Translations under genes and position numbers: made by a program
Shown here: piece by piece, positions 49,302 through 57,902 of the stretch
Numbering within the stretch: position 1 is the first letter of the stretch
Layout of the letters: each line of letters begins with the position of its first letter
Assembly: GCA_024684435.1 (NCBI GenBank)
Contig: JAIKWV010000015.1
Coordinates: 1-64,000 of the forward strand
Length of the DNA stretch: 64,000 nucleotides
Source of the DNA: Clostridiales bacterium
Lineage (GTDB): Bacteria > Bacillota > Clostridia > Oscillospirales > Acutalibacteraceae
Direction: 5' to 3'
Notes under the pieces: model-generated
What the model was told of the DNA's origin: nothing
Databases searched by the model: none
The model's input: the letters and a program-made list of their open reading frames with translations, nothing else

Positions 49302-50249
49302 ATGTATAAAATAGGCATTGATTTAGGCGGCACAAATATCTCGGTGGGCGTGGTAAATGAAAAATATGAGGTCGTCGGCAGGGGAGTTGTTAAAACAAAG
49401 CTTCCCCGTTCGGCGGCGGAAATATTTGACGACATGAAGGCCGCCGCTGATGAGGCGGTCAAAAAAGCCGGAATAACTTATGATAATATAGAGAGCGTGG
49501 GTGTAGGTGCCCCCGGCTCTATAAACAAGTCAAACGGATATATCGAGTTTTCCAACAATTTTGGCTTTAACAAAGTACCTGCTAAAGAAATGCTTGAGGA
49601 GCGTTTCGGCAAGCCTGTTTATATTGATAACGACGCTAATTGCGCCGCTTTGGGCGAGGCTATAGCCGGTGCGGGAAACGGAGTAAAGAGCTTTGTGGCC
49701 ATTACTCTTGGCACAGGCGTTGGCAGCGGCATCATAGTTGACGGCAAGCTTGTCAACGGCGTCAACGGAGCCGCCGGTGAAATGGGTCACATGGTCATAG
49801 TCGTAAACGGCGAGCAGTGCAACTGCGGCAGAAAGGGCTGTTGGGAGCGTTATGCTTCCGCTACGGCGCTTATTTCCCAGACCAAGGCCGCTATGCTTGA
49901 GGACAAAGACAGCATCATGTGGGAGCTTGTCGGCGGCGACATAAACAAGGTGGGGGGCAGAACAGCCTTTGACGCATGGCGCAGGGGCGACAAAACAGCT
50001 ACCCGGGTTGTAAATGATTACATATATTATGTTGCGGTTGGCGTTACAAATATCGTGAACACATTCCAGCCTGACGTTGTTTGCATAGGCGGAGGAATAA
50101 GCAACGAGGGGGACAATCTTATCAAACCCGTAGCCGAACACGTTGCAAGGGAAAGATACAGCGTCCACGCGGAGATCCAGACAAAGATCATGAAAGCGCA
50201 GCTGGGCAACGATGCCGGAATAATCGGCTCTGCACTCCTTACCGAATAA
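49302..50249 (+). CDS. glcK: ROK-family glucokinase
   Basis: A 315-residue sugar kinase. GIDLGGTNISVGVV is the N-terminal ATP site; TLGTGVGSGIIVDG and GEMGHMVI follow; CNCGRKGCWE (173-182) is the ROK zinc motif. It phosphorylates glucose coming from non-PTS transport or glycan breakdown. Placed after hprK by 33 bp; ATG with AGGAAG ahead. Confidence 0.92.
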   Translation: MYKIGIDLGGTNISVGVVNEKYEVVGRGVVKTKLPRSAAEIFDDMKAAADEAVKKAGITYDNIESVGVGAPGSINKSNGYIEFSNNFGFNKVPAKEMLEERFGKPVYIDNDANCAALGEAIAGAGNGVKSFVAITLGTGVGSGIIVDGKLVNGVNGAAGEMGHMVIVVNGEQCNCGRKGCWERYASATALISQTKAAMLEDKDSIMWELVGGDINKVGGRTAFDAWRRGDKTATRVVNDYIYYVAVGVTNIVNTFQPDVVCIGGGISNEGDNLIKPVAEHVARERYSVHAEIQTKIMKAQLGNDAGIIGSALLTE

Positions 50250-50274
50250 ATTTAATGCTTAATATAAGGGCACG

Positions 50275-51198
50275 GTGATCACTATCAAACAGATTTTTGC
50301 CGACATATGCGCCATGGGTATAACCGTAAAAGAAAACGTACCCATGAGTCAGTACACAAGCTTTAAAATAGGCGGGAATGCCGATATTATGGCTTTTCCG
50401 TCTTCCGACGAGCAGATGGTGTCTCTGCTCAAGCTCTGCAAAGAAAACTCCGTACCCAGGTTTATTTTGGGAAACGGCAGTAATCTTCTTGTGTCTGACG
50501 AAGGTATATCCGGTGTGGTAATAAACACGGAGGGGCTTTTAAATATAGAATATGAAGGTGACGGAGTGATAAACTGCGGCGCCGGAGCAAGTCTGTCAAA
50601 GCTCTGTAATTTTGCCCTTGATAACTGTTTGACGGGTCTGGAGTTCGCCTTCGGGATCCCCGGTTCTGTGGGCGGCGCGGTCTATATGAACGCCGGCGCC
50701 TACGGCGGCGAGATGAAGGATGTGCTGCTTGACTGCACATATATATCCGATGATCTTAGCGTAAAAACTATGCCCGTTGCCGATATGGACTTTGGGTACA
50801 GAAGCAGTGTGTTTTCAAAGAATAACGGCGTTGTGCTCTCCGCAAGAGTTAAGCTTGGACCCGGAGACAAAAAGGACATAAAAAATAAAATGTCGGAAAT
50901 AATCGAAAGACGCAGGGATAAACAGCCGCTGGAGTACCCCAGCGCCGGTTCGGTGTTCAAACGTCCGGAGGGATATTTTGCCGGCGCGCTCATTGAACAG
51001 AGCGGTCTTAAGGGTAAAACCGTAGGGGGCGCTGCAGTCAGCGAAAAGCATGCCGGGTTTATCATAAACAAGGGCGGAGCTTCCGCCGCTGATGTGAAAG
51101 ATCTGATAAAACATATACAAAGTCTTGTGCTTGAAAATTTCGGCGTTTCGTTAGAGACCGAGATCAAAATGATTGGGAAAGAAGGGGACAGCAAATGA
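50275..51198 (+). CDS. murB: UDP-N-acetylenolpyruvoylglucosamine reductase
   Basis: A 307-residue FAD enzyme that reduces enolpyruvyl-UDP-GlcNAc to UDP-MurNAc. MSQYTSFKIGGNADIM and GNGSNLLVSDEGISGVV form the FAD domain; GIPGSVGGAVYMNAGAYGGE and EYPSAGSVFKRPEG are conserved; LIEQSGLKGKTVGGAAVSEKHAGF contains the active-site region. GTG start at 50275; overlaps rapZ (ATGA) at the 3' end. It supplies the pathway in which MurL/MurD2 act later. Confidence 0.96.
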   Translation: MITIKQIFADICAMGITVKENVPMSQYTSFKIGGNADIMAFPSSDEQMVSLLKLCKENSVPRFILGNGSNLLVSDEGISGVVINTEGLLNIEYEGDGVINCGAGASLSKLCNFALDNCLTGLEFAFGIPGSVGGAVYMNAGAYGGEMKDVLLDCTYISDDLSVKTMPVADMDFGYRSSVFSKNNGVVLSARVKLGPGDKKDIKNKMSEIIERRRDKQPLEYPSAGSVFKRPEGYFAGALIEQSGLKGKTVGGAAVSEKHAGFIINKGGASAADVKDLIKHIQSLVLENFGVSLETEIKMIGKEGDSK

Positions 51199-52055
51199 AT
51201 GAACTGATAATAATTACCGGTATTTCCGGCGCGGGAAAATCAAAGGTCGTAGATGCATTTGAGGACATAGGTTTCCTGTGCGTGGATAATATGCCTCCAA
51301 AGCTGATCCCCACATTTGCCCAGCTTTTGCTCAAATCAAACGAGGAAAACGACAAGGTGGCAATTGTGACCGACGTTCGTGCGGGAGGCTCCTTCAACAG
51401 TATTTTTTCGGTGCTTGAAGAGCTCAAGCAGATGAACATGAAGTACAAGATCCTGTTTATCGACGCATCAAACGATGTTCTCATAAGCAGATTCAAGGAA
51501 ACAAGAAGGACGCATCCTCTTATAGATAAATATAACGGTTCGCTTAACGAGGCGATCCGGGCGGAAAGAGAGATGCTTTACCCCATACGTCAGATAGCAG
51601 ACTATGTTATCGACAGCTCATCTCTCAGCCCCGCGGATTGTAAAAAAAGGATCTGCGAGCTGTTTATGGTGGACGCCAACAATGTGCTCAAGATCCACTG
51701 TCTTTCATTCGGCTTTAAGTACGGCATACCAAACGATCCTGACCTTATGTTTGACGTAAGATGCCTTCCGAATCCCTTTTATGTCCCGGAACTCAAGACA
51801 GCTACCGGTATTGAGAAGGAAGTCAGCGACTATGTCATGAAGTGGGAGGAATCCAACGTTCTTAAGGACAAGCTTATTGATCTGTGTGATTATCTTGTGC
51901 CGCTGTATATTCGTGAGGGAAAGAGCAGATTGGTGATAGCTTTCGGATGTACGGGAGGCAGACACAGATCCGTGGTGTTCGCGGAGCTTATGGCTCAGCA
52001 TTTTCAGGACAGCGGTTTTGCTGTAAGTATAAACCATCGTGATATAAACAAATAG
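51195..52055 (+). CDS. rapZ: RNase adapter RapZ / YvcJ (nucleotide-binding protein)
   Basis: A 286-residue P-loop protein with IITGISGAGKSKVVDAFEDIGF, ADYVIDSSSLSP, and LVIAFGCTGGRHRSVVFAE at the C-terminus. In B. subtilis YvcJ binds nucleotides and affects competence; in E. coli RapZ controls glmZ decay. It is followed by whiA after 10 bp. The usual middle gene, yvcK/glmR, is missing between them. Confidence 0.94.
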   Translation: MNELIIITGISGAGKSKVVDAFEDIGFLCVDNMPPKLIPTFAQLLLKSNEENDKVAIVTDVRAGGSFNSIFSVLEELKQMNMKYKILFIDASNDVLISRFKETRRTHPLIDKYNGSLNEAIRAEREMLYPIRQIADYVIDSSSLSPADCKKRICELFMVDANNVLKIHCLSFGFKYGIPNDPDLMFDVRCLPNPFYVPELKTATGIEKEVSDYVMKWEESNVLKDKLIDLCDYLVPLYIREGKSRLVIAFGCTGGRHRSVVFAELMAQHFQDSGFAVSINHRDINK

Positions 52056-52065
52056 GAGAGACGAA

Positions 52066-52959
52066 GTGACATTTTCAACAACGGTAAAAACCGAATTGAT
52101 GAAAAGGGAGCTTGAGCCTTGCTGCAAAAAGGCAATGACTTACGGACTTCTGCTTTTCGGTAAAGATTTTTCAGCATCGTCGATAAGACTGTCAACGGAG
52201 CACAGATACATAGCCGAGTATTATGCAAAGAGCATAAAAGAACAGACCGGTATTGAACCGATCATAACTGCAAGCGGCAAGAATAAAAAGTACGTTGCTT
52301 CTATCAAAACGAATCAGTTGAGAGCAAAGGTGCTTGAGTGCTTCGGACATACGGGAAAAGAAATACCTCTGAGGTTGAACCGGGCAAACATTCAGGATGA
52401 ATGCTGTTTCGGGGCGTTTCTTGCGGGGGCTTTCATTTCCTGCGGTACAGTGACTACTCCGGAAAAGAACTATCACATGGAATTCAGTACTCCGTATCAG
52501 CGGCTCTGCAAAGATCTTATGAATCTTATGAATGAGCTTGATCTCAATACCAAGCTTATGTCCAGAGATTACGCCTATTCTCTTTACATAAAAAACAGCG
52601 AGTGTATAGAGGATGTGCTGACCACAATGGGTGCTACTCAGGCTACCCTTAAAGTAATGGGAACAAAGATCCAAAAAGATATTATAAATAACGCAAACAG
52701 AAGGGCAAATTTTGATAACGCCAACATCGCCCGTACCGTGGATGCTTCCGCGGCGCAGAGAGAGGCGATAAAACGCCTCAGAAAAAAGGGCGCTTTCAAC
52801 AGCCTTGATGAAACGACAAAGCTTGTTGCTGTTGCAAGAGAGGAAAATCCCATCGCAAGCCTTAGTGAAATGGAGACTATTCTTGAAGGCAGGATATCGC
52901 GCTCCGGTATCAACCACCGCCTGAAGAAGATAGTCAGGCTTGCTGAGGACACAAAATAG
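52066..52959 (+). CDS. whiA: WhiA-family DNA-binding protein
   Basis: A 297-residue protein with an N-terminal degenerate homing-endonuclease fold (FSTTVKTELMKRE; CCFGAFLAGAFISCGTVTTP; YHMEFSTPYQRLCKDL) and a C-terminal helix-turn-helix (REENPIASLSEMETILEGRISRSGINHRLKKI). Firmicutes WhiA affects cell division and chromosome segregation. GTG start with GGAGAG ahead; dnaE follows after 14 bp. Confidence 0.94.
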   Translation: MTFSTTVKTELMKRELEPCCKKAMTYGLLLFGKDFSASSIRLSTEHRYIAEYYAKSIKEQTGIEPIITASGKNKKYVASIKTNQLRAKVLECFGHTGKEIPLRLNRANIQDECCFGAFLAGAFISCGTVTTPEKNYHMEFSTPYQRLCKDLMNLMNELDLNTKLMSRDYAYSLYIKNSECIEDVLTTMGATQATLKVMGTKIQKDIINNANRRANFDNANIARTVDASAAQREAIKRLRKKGAFNSLDETTKLVAVAREENPIASLSEMETILEGRISRSGINHRLKKIVRLAEDTK

Positions 52960-52973
52960 ACAGAGGTCGATCC

Positions 52974-55900
52974 ATGGCATTTACACATTTGCATCTGCAT
53001 ACGGAATACAGTCTGTTGGACGGCGCCTGCCGTATCGACGGGCTTATGGGTCGTCTGTCGGAATTGGGTCAGACATCCGTTGCCATAACGGATCACGGCG
53101 TCATGTACGGAGTGATAGATTTTTACCGGGCGGCAAAAAAGGCAGGCATAAAGCCCATAATCGGTTGTGAGGTCTATGTGGCGGCGAGGACAAGATTCGA
53201 TAAAGATAAGCTCTACGACAGCGAAAGGAGCCATTTGCTGCTGCTCTGTAAAAATAACGAGGGCTACAAGAACCTTATAGCTATGGTCTCCGAAGCATGG
53301 ACATCGGGATTTTATACAAAACCGAGGATAGACAAAGAGCTTTTGCAAAAATATAATAAAGGTCTCATAGCCTGCTCTGCTTGCCTTGCGGGCGAGATCC
53401 CCCGCGCTCTGCTGAGAGAAGATTACGAAGAGGCAAAAAAGATCGCCCTCTGGTATGACAAAGTTTTTGGCAGAGGTAATTTTTATCTTGAAGTACAGAA
53501 TCACGGTCTGGCGGAACAGCAGAGGATATTGCCCATGCTTATCCGTCTTTCCAGGGAGACAGGCATCCCGTTAGTAGCCACGAACGACGCGCATTACATA
53601 CGCAAAGAGGATTCAAAGATCCAGCAGGTGTTGCTCTGCATCCAGACAAACCATGTGTTGGGTGAAGACAACGGTATGGAATTCGGAACAGATGAGTTTT
53701 ACGTCAAGTCCGAGGAGAAGATGCGCGAGCTGTTCCCCGCCTGTCCCGAGGCTATAGACAATACTCAGGTCATTGCGGAGCAGTGCAATGTTGAATTTGA
53801 ATTCGGCAAAACTAAGCTTCCCCATTTTGAAGTCCCTGAGGGCAGAGACCATTTTGAATGGTTTTCCGAGCAATGCTATAACGGATTTAAAGAAAGATAC
53901 GGGGAAGATCCGCCGGAGGAATACCGCAAGCGTCTTGAATACGAACTCAACGTTATAAATGAGATGGGATATGTGGACTATTTCCTGATAGTGCACGACT
54001 TTATAGCCTACGCAAAAAGCAAGGGCATTCCCGTGGGACCGGGCAGAGGCTCCGGCGCCGGGAGCATAGCCGCCTACTGTATAGGGATAACCGGCATCGA
54101 CCCCATGAAATACAACCTTCTTTTTGAACGCTTTCTCAATCCCGAACGCGTTAGCATGCCAGACTTTGATGTGGATTTCTGCTATGAACGCCGTCAGGAA
54201 GTTATTGATTACGTCATTAGAAAATACGGCAGTGACCATGTGGCGCAGATAGTAACCTTCGGTACAATGGCGGCAAGGGCTGCAATCCGGGACGTTGGCA
54301 GGGCGCTGGGTATGTCTTACGGAGCGGTGGACGCTGTAGCAAAGCTTATTCCCAACGAGCTGAAGATAACCATTGACAAGGCTCTGAATATGTCGTCGGA
54401 GCTGAGGACTCAGTATGAAACAAATGAAAACGTGAGGGAACTCATCGACACTGCGAGGAAGCTTGAGGGTATGCCGAGGCACGCCTCCACCCATGCGGCA
54501 GGCGTTGTTATAACCAGAGATCCGGTGTCGGATTATGTGCCTCTTGCCCTCAATGATGAATCCGTTGTGACCCAGTTTACCATGACCACCCTTGAAGAGC
54601 TTGGTCTTCTCAAGATGGATTTCCTCGGTCTGCGTACGCTTACGGTAATTGATTACGCCGTAAAAATGGTGCAGAAAAATGAGCCGGGATTTTCCATTGA
54701 TAAAATTGATCTGAAGGATAAAGATGTTTTTGAAATGCTTTCAAACGGTCTTACCACAGGTGTTTTCCAGTATGAGTCCGCCGGTATGCGATCCGTTCTT
54801 ATGGGACTCAGTCCGGAGAGCATAGAGGATATGATAGCTGTTATATCCCTTTACAGACCGGGTCCCATGGACTCAATACCGAGGTATATAGAAAACAGAC
54901 ACCATCCCGAACGTACTAAATATGATACTCCGCTGCTCAAGGATATTCTTGATGTCACCTACGGCTGTATGGTCTATCAGGAGCAGGTCATGCAGATATT
55001 CAGAAAGCTTGCCGGTTATTCATACGGCAGAGCGGATATCGTTCGCCGCGCCATGTCAAAGAAGAAGCATGACGTTATGGAGCATGAGCGGGAGATATTC
55101 ATTAACGGTTATGTAAACGATCAGGGAGTCACGGAATGCGAGGGCGCTGTGAAAAGAGGCGTTGACGCAAAAACAGCCAACAAGATATTTGACGATATGT
55201 CGTCTTTTGCCTCCTATGCGTTCAATAAATCCCACGCCGCGGCATACGCCTATGTGGCGTATCAGACCGCTTATCTAAAATGTCACTATCCCTGCGAATT
55301 TATGGCGGCGCTTCTCAGCAGTGTGCTTGACCGCAGCAATAAGGTCGCGGAGTATATTGCCGAATGCGGCAGGTTGGGCATTGCCCTTAAACCGCCCCAC
55401 GTCAATTACAGTACAGACGGGTTTACCGTTGACAAGGGGCAGATATACTTCGGTCTGCTTGCTGTTAAAAATCTGGGCAAGGGGTTTATCCGTTCCATTG
55501 AGAACGAACGGAATTTAAACGGAGAATTCACTTCCTTTTATTCTTTCTGTAAACGCATGAGCGGCAAGGATTTCAACCGCCGTTCCGTGGAGAGCCTCAT
55601 AAAGTGCGGCGCGTTGGATAATCTCGGAAATAACAGACGGGAAATGCTCAACGCTCTGCCGGATGTACTTGCCGATATAGATAATGAAAATCGTCGGAAC
55701 GTTGACGGTCAGATAGGCTTCTTTGACCTTGCCGGGGGAGAAGAAAAGAAAGAAGAAGTATACATAAAGCCTATGGCGGAATTCCCGATAAAGGAGCTTC
55801 TTTCCATGGAAAAAGAGGTGGCGGGGATATACTTGTCCGGCCATCCTGTGGGTGAATACAGTCACCTGTCCGAAGAGATGAAGTGCGACAGGATATCGGA

Positions 55901-56462
55901 TCTGCTGGAGGCTTCCGCGGAGACCGGATCCGTATACAAGGATAATTCCAGCGTCAAAGTGCTTGCCATAGTTACATCTATTAAGAAAAAAATACTTAAA
56001 AACAACACCACCATGGCTTTCGCCGCCGTTGAGGATATTTATGGCACGATCGAAATGATAATGTTCCCGAAGGTCTTTGATAAGTACGCATATACCGTGG
56101 CTGAAGGTGATGTAGTGGTCATCCACGGCAGACTGAGCATTCAGGAGGAAAAGGAGCCGAAGCTCATATGTGAGATCATCGAACCTGTAAATGATCTTAA
56201 AAACAGCGGTAATTTTGAAAAACCGAAAAAAAACGTTAAGCGCGGGCTGTACCTGAGATTTGACTCTGAAAACAGCAGAGAGGTCAATACAGCCGATAAA
56301 TACATCAGAATTTTTGACGGTATGGTACCGGTGATATACTATTTTAAAGATACCGGCAGACGACTTGTAAAACCCAAAGAGGAATGGGTGGATGCCAACG
56401 ATATACTTGTGGAAAAGCTTAACGATCTTTTAGGTGACGGCAATGCCATGTGGGTCAAATAA
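52974..56462 (+). CDS. dnaE: DNA polymerase III alpha subunit
   Basis: A 1162-residue DnaE-type replicative polymerase. PHP domain at the start (FTHLHLHTEYSLLDGACRID), the pol domain with PGRGSGAGSIAAYCIGITGID and MPDFDVDFCYERRQEVIDYV (catalytic Asp pair), a later LYRPGPMDSIPRYIENR, helix-hairpin-helix, and an OB fold (VLAIVTSIKKKILKNNTTMA) near the C-terminus. Length fits DnaE1. It closes a run from hprK and is followed by a terminator; pfkA, its usual next gene, is elsewhere. Confidence 0.96.
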   Translation: MAFTHLHLHTEYSLLDGACRIDGLMGRLSELGQTSVAITDHGVMYGVIDFYRAAKKAGIKPIIGCEVYVAARTRFDKDKLYDSERSHLLLLCKNNEGYKNLIAMVSEAWTSGFYTKPRIDKELLQKYNKGLIACSACLAGEIPRALLREDYEEAKKIALWYDKVFGRGNFYLEVQNHGLAEQQRILPMLIRLSRETGIPLVATNDAHYIRKEDSKIQQVLLCIQTNHVLGEDNGMEFGTDEFYVKSEEKMRELFPACPEAIDNTQVIAEQCNVEFEFGKTKLPHFEVPEGRDHFEWFSEQCYNGFKERYGEDPPEEYRKRLEYELNVINEMGYVDYFLIVHDFIAYAKSKGIPVGPGRGSGAGSIAAYCIGITGIDPMKYNLLFERFLNPERVSMPDFDVDFCYERRQEVIDYVIRKYGSDHVAQIVTFGTMAARAAIRDVGRALGMSYGAVDAVAKLIPNELKITIDKALNMSSELRTQYETNENVRELIDTARKLEGMPRHASTHAAGVVITRDPVSDYVPLALNDESVVTQFTMTTLEELGLLKMDFLGLRTLTVIDYAVKMVQKNEPGFSIDKIDLKDKDVFEMLSNGLTTGVFQYESAGMRSVLMGLSPESIEDMIAVISLYRPGPMDSIPRYIENRHHPERTKYDTPLLKDILDVTYGCMVYQEQVMQIFRKLAGYSYGRADIVRRAMSKKKHDVMEHEREIFINGYVNDQGVTECEGAVKRGVDAKTANKIFDDMSSFASYAFNKSHAAAYAYVAYQTAYLKCHYPCEFMAALLSSVLDRSNKVAEYIAECGRLGIALKPPHVNYSTDGFTVDKGQIYFGLLAVKNLGKGFIRSIENERNLNGEFTSFYSFCKRMSGKDFNRRSVESLIKCGALDNLGNNRREMLNALPDVLADIDNENRRNVDGQIGFFDLAGGEEKKEEVYIKPMAEFPIKELLSMEKEVAGIYLSGHPVGEYSHLSEEMKCDRISDLLEASAETGSVYKDNSSVKVLAIVTSIKKKILKNNTTMAFAAVEDIYGTIEMIMFPKVFDKYAYTVAEGDVVVIHGRLSIQEEKEPKLICEIIEPVNDLKNSGNFEKPKKNVKRGLYLRFDSENSREVNTADKYIRIFDGMVPVIYYFKDTGRRLVKPKEEWVDANDILVEKLNDLLGDGNAMWVK

Positions 56463-56477
56463 TGTGAACAGAAATAT

Positions 56478-56512
56478 ACCCTCCGAACGGTGATCCGCCC
56501 GGAGGGTTTTTG
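56478..56512. terminator. Terminator after dnaE (shared with fucO)
   Basis: ACCCTCCG (56478-56485) pairs with CGGAGGGT (56500-56507), then TTTTTG. It lies between convergent dnaE and fucO. Confidence 0.85.
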
Positions 56513-56526
56513 CTATTCAGTTTTAA

Positions 56527-57672
56527 TTACATGAGACTTCTGTATATAGCCTCAATATCTTCAATGCTTACATCTCTTGGATTGCCGGGACGGCACGCGT
56601 CGTTGTATGCGTCAATGGACATCTGGGGAATATCTTCCTCTTTTGCGACGCCCTTGAGGGAGGTGACGATACCAACATCGGAGGCAAGCTGTGAGACCGC
56701 GTCAACAGCCGCGCGTCTGTATTCCTCCTGAGACATTCCGTCAACACCGGCAACGCCCATTGCTCTTGCTATTTCACGGTATTTTTCACCGGTGGCAGGG
56801 GCGTTGTATTCCATAACGGCGGGGAGCAGGGTGGCGCAGGCTTTGCCGTGGGGCATATCGTAATATGCCGAAAGTGTATGCGCCATGGAGTGATCCACGC
56901 CCAGACCCACGTTTGAGAAGCCCATACCTGCGATATACTGACCTAAAGCCATACCTTCTCTGCCGGCTTTTGTGTTGTTTACAGCGTCACGGAGAGAACG
57001 TGAAATGAGCTCGATAGCCTTCAAATGGAACATATCGGAAAGCTCCCATGCGCCAAGGGTTATATAGCCCTCAATGGCGTGAGTAAGAGCGTCCATACCT
57101 GTTGCGGCGGTAAGTGCCTTGGGCATCGATGCCATCATTTCGGGATCGACAACGGCGACTACCGGGATATCGTGGCAGTCAACGCAGACGAATTTTCTCT
57201 TCTTTTCAACATCAGTGATAACATAGTTGATAGTTACCTCAGCCGCTGTGCCGGCAGTGGTGGGGACGGCGATTATGGGAACACAGGGATTCTTTGTGGG
57301 GGCCACGCCCTCCAGTGAGCGGACATCCTCAAACTCCGGGTTAGTTATGATTATGCCTATGGCTTTTGCGGTATCCATGGATGAACCGCCGCCTATGGCT
57401 ACTATGCAGTCTGCGCCGGATTCCTTAAACGCCTTAACGCCGTTCTGTACGTTTTCAATGGTGGGATTAGGTTTGATATCGGAATATATACTATAAGGAA
57501 TTCCTGCGTCGGTAAGCAGGGCGGTCACTTTATCGGATACGCCGAACTTTATAAGATCAGGATCTGTTGCCACGAAAACCTTTGTGAGCTTGCGGGCTTT
57601 GATCTCATCTGGAATCGCTTTTATGGCGCCTGCTCCGTGATAGGATGTTTCATTGAGCATAAACTTGTTCAT
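56527..57672 (-). CDS. fucO: Iron-dependent alcohol dehydrogenase, lactaldehyde reductase type (FucO)
   Basis: A 381-residue group III alcohol dehydrogenase. IAVPTTAGTAAEVTINYVIT, the block GMDALTHAIEGYITLGAWEL, NVGLGVDHSMAHTLSAYYDM and MPHGKACA match the E. coli FucO sequence closely and hold the Fe ligands (Asp/His of the DALTHA and HSMAHTLSA regions, His of PHG). IGGGSSMDTAKAIG is the cofactor loop. It would reduce L-lactaldehyde from fucose or rhamnose breakdown to 1,2-propanediol. No other fucose-pathway gene is next to it; the GH29 gene is 45 kb away. Confidence 0.88.
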   Translation of the reverse strand: MNKFMLNETSYHGAGAIKAIPDEIKARKLTKVFVATDPDLIKFGVSDKVTALLTDAGIPYSIYSDIKPNPTIENVQNGVKAFKESGADCIVAIGGGSSMDTAKAIGIIITNPEFEDVRSLEGVAPTKNPCVPIIAVPTTAGTAAEVTINYVITDVEKKRKFVCVDCHDIPVVAVVDPEMMASMPKALTAATGMDALTHAIEGYITLGAWELSDMFHLKAIELISRSLRDAVNNTKAGREGMALGQYIAGMGFSNVGLGVDHSMAHTLSAYYDMPHGKACATLLPAVMEYNAPATGEKYREIARAMGVAGVDGMSQEEYRRAAVDAVSQLASDVGIVTSLKGVAKEEDIPQMSIDAYNDACRPGNPRDVSIEDIEAIYRSLM

Positions 57673-57719
57673 GGTTATCTACCTGCCTTTGTTTTATTAT
57701 AGTCTTTGACTACAAATCA

Positions 57720-57748
57720 ATTATATACTTTATATCACTTTTTGTCAA
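57720..57748 (-). promoter_or_regulatory. Consensus SigA promoter for fucO
   Basis: On the minus strand TTGACA (57748-57743) and TATAAT (57725-57720) are separated by 17 bp; both hexamers are perfect. It is the strongest promoter by sequence in the window. Confidence 0.8.
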
Positions 57749-57902
57749 CATAGTACAATTATAGTGCTGATTTTAAAAAATAATTATTGATTTTAGTTTT
57801 GAGCCGGATTGACTTATGAACCAGATTATATTATAATAAAAATTACTTTTAAATATTCTTTTAATTTGAATAAATCATTTTTTATAAGGAGTGCAGATCG
57901 TT

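Noticed and set aside
53613..54494. A 293-codon open frame on the minus strand inside dnaE
   Set aside because: It lies wholly in the conserved catalytic part of dnaE and has Cys/His-rich, low-complexity composition typical of antisense reading.
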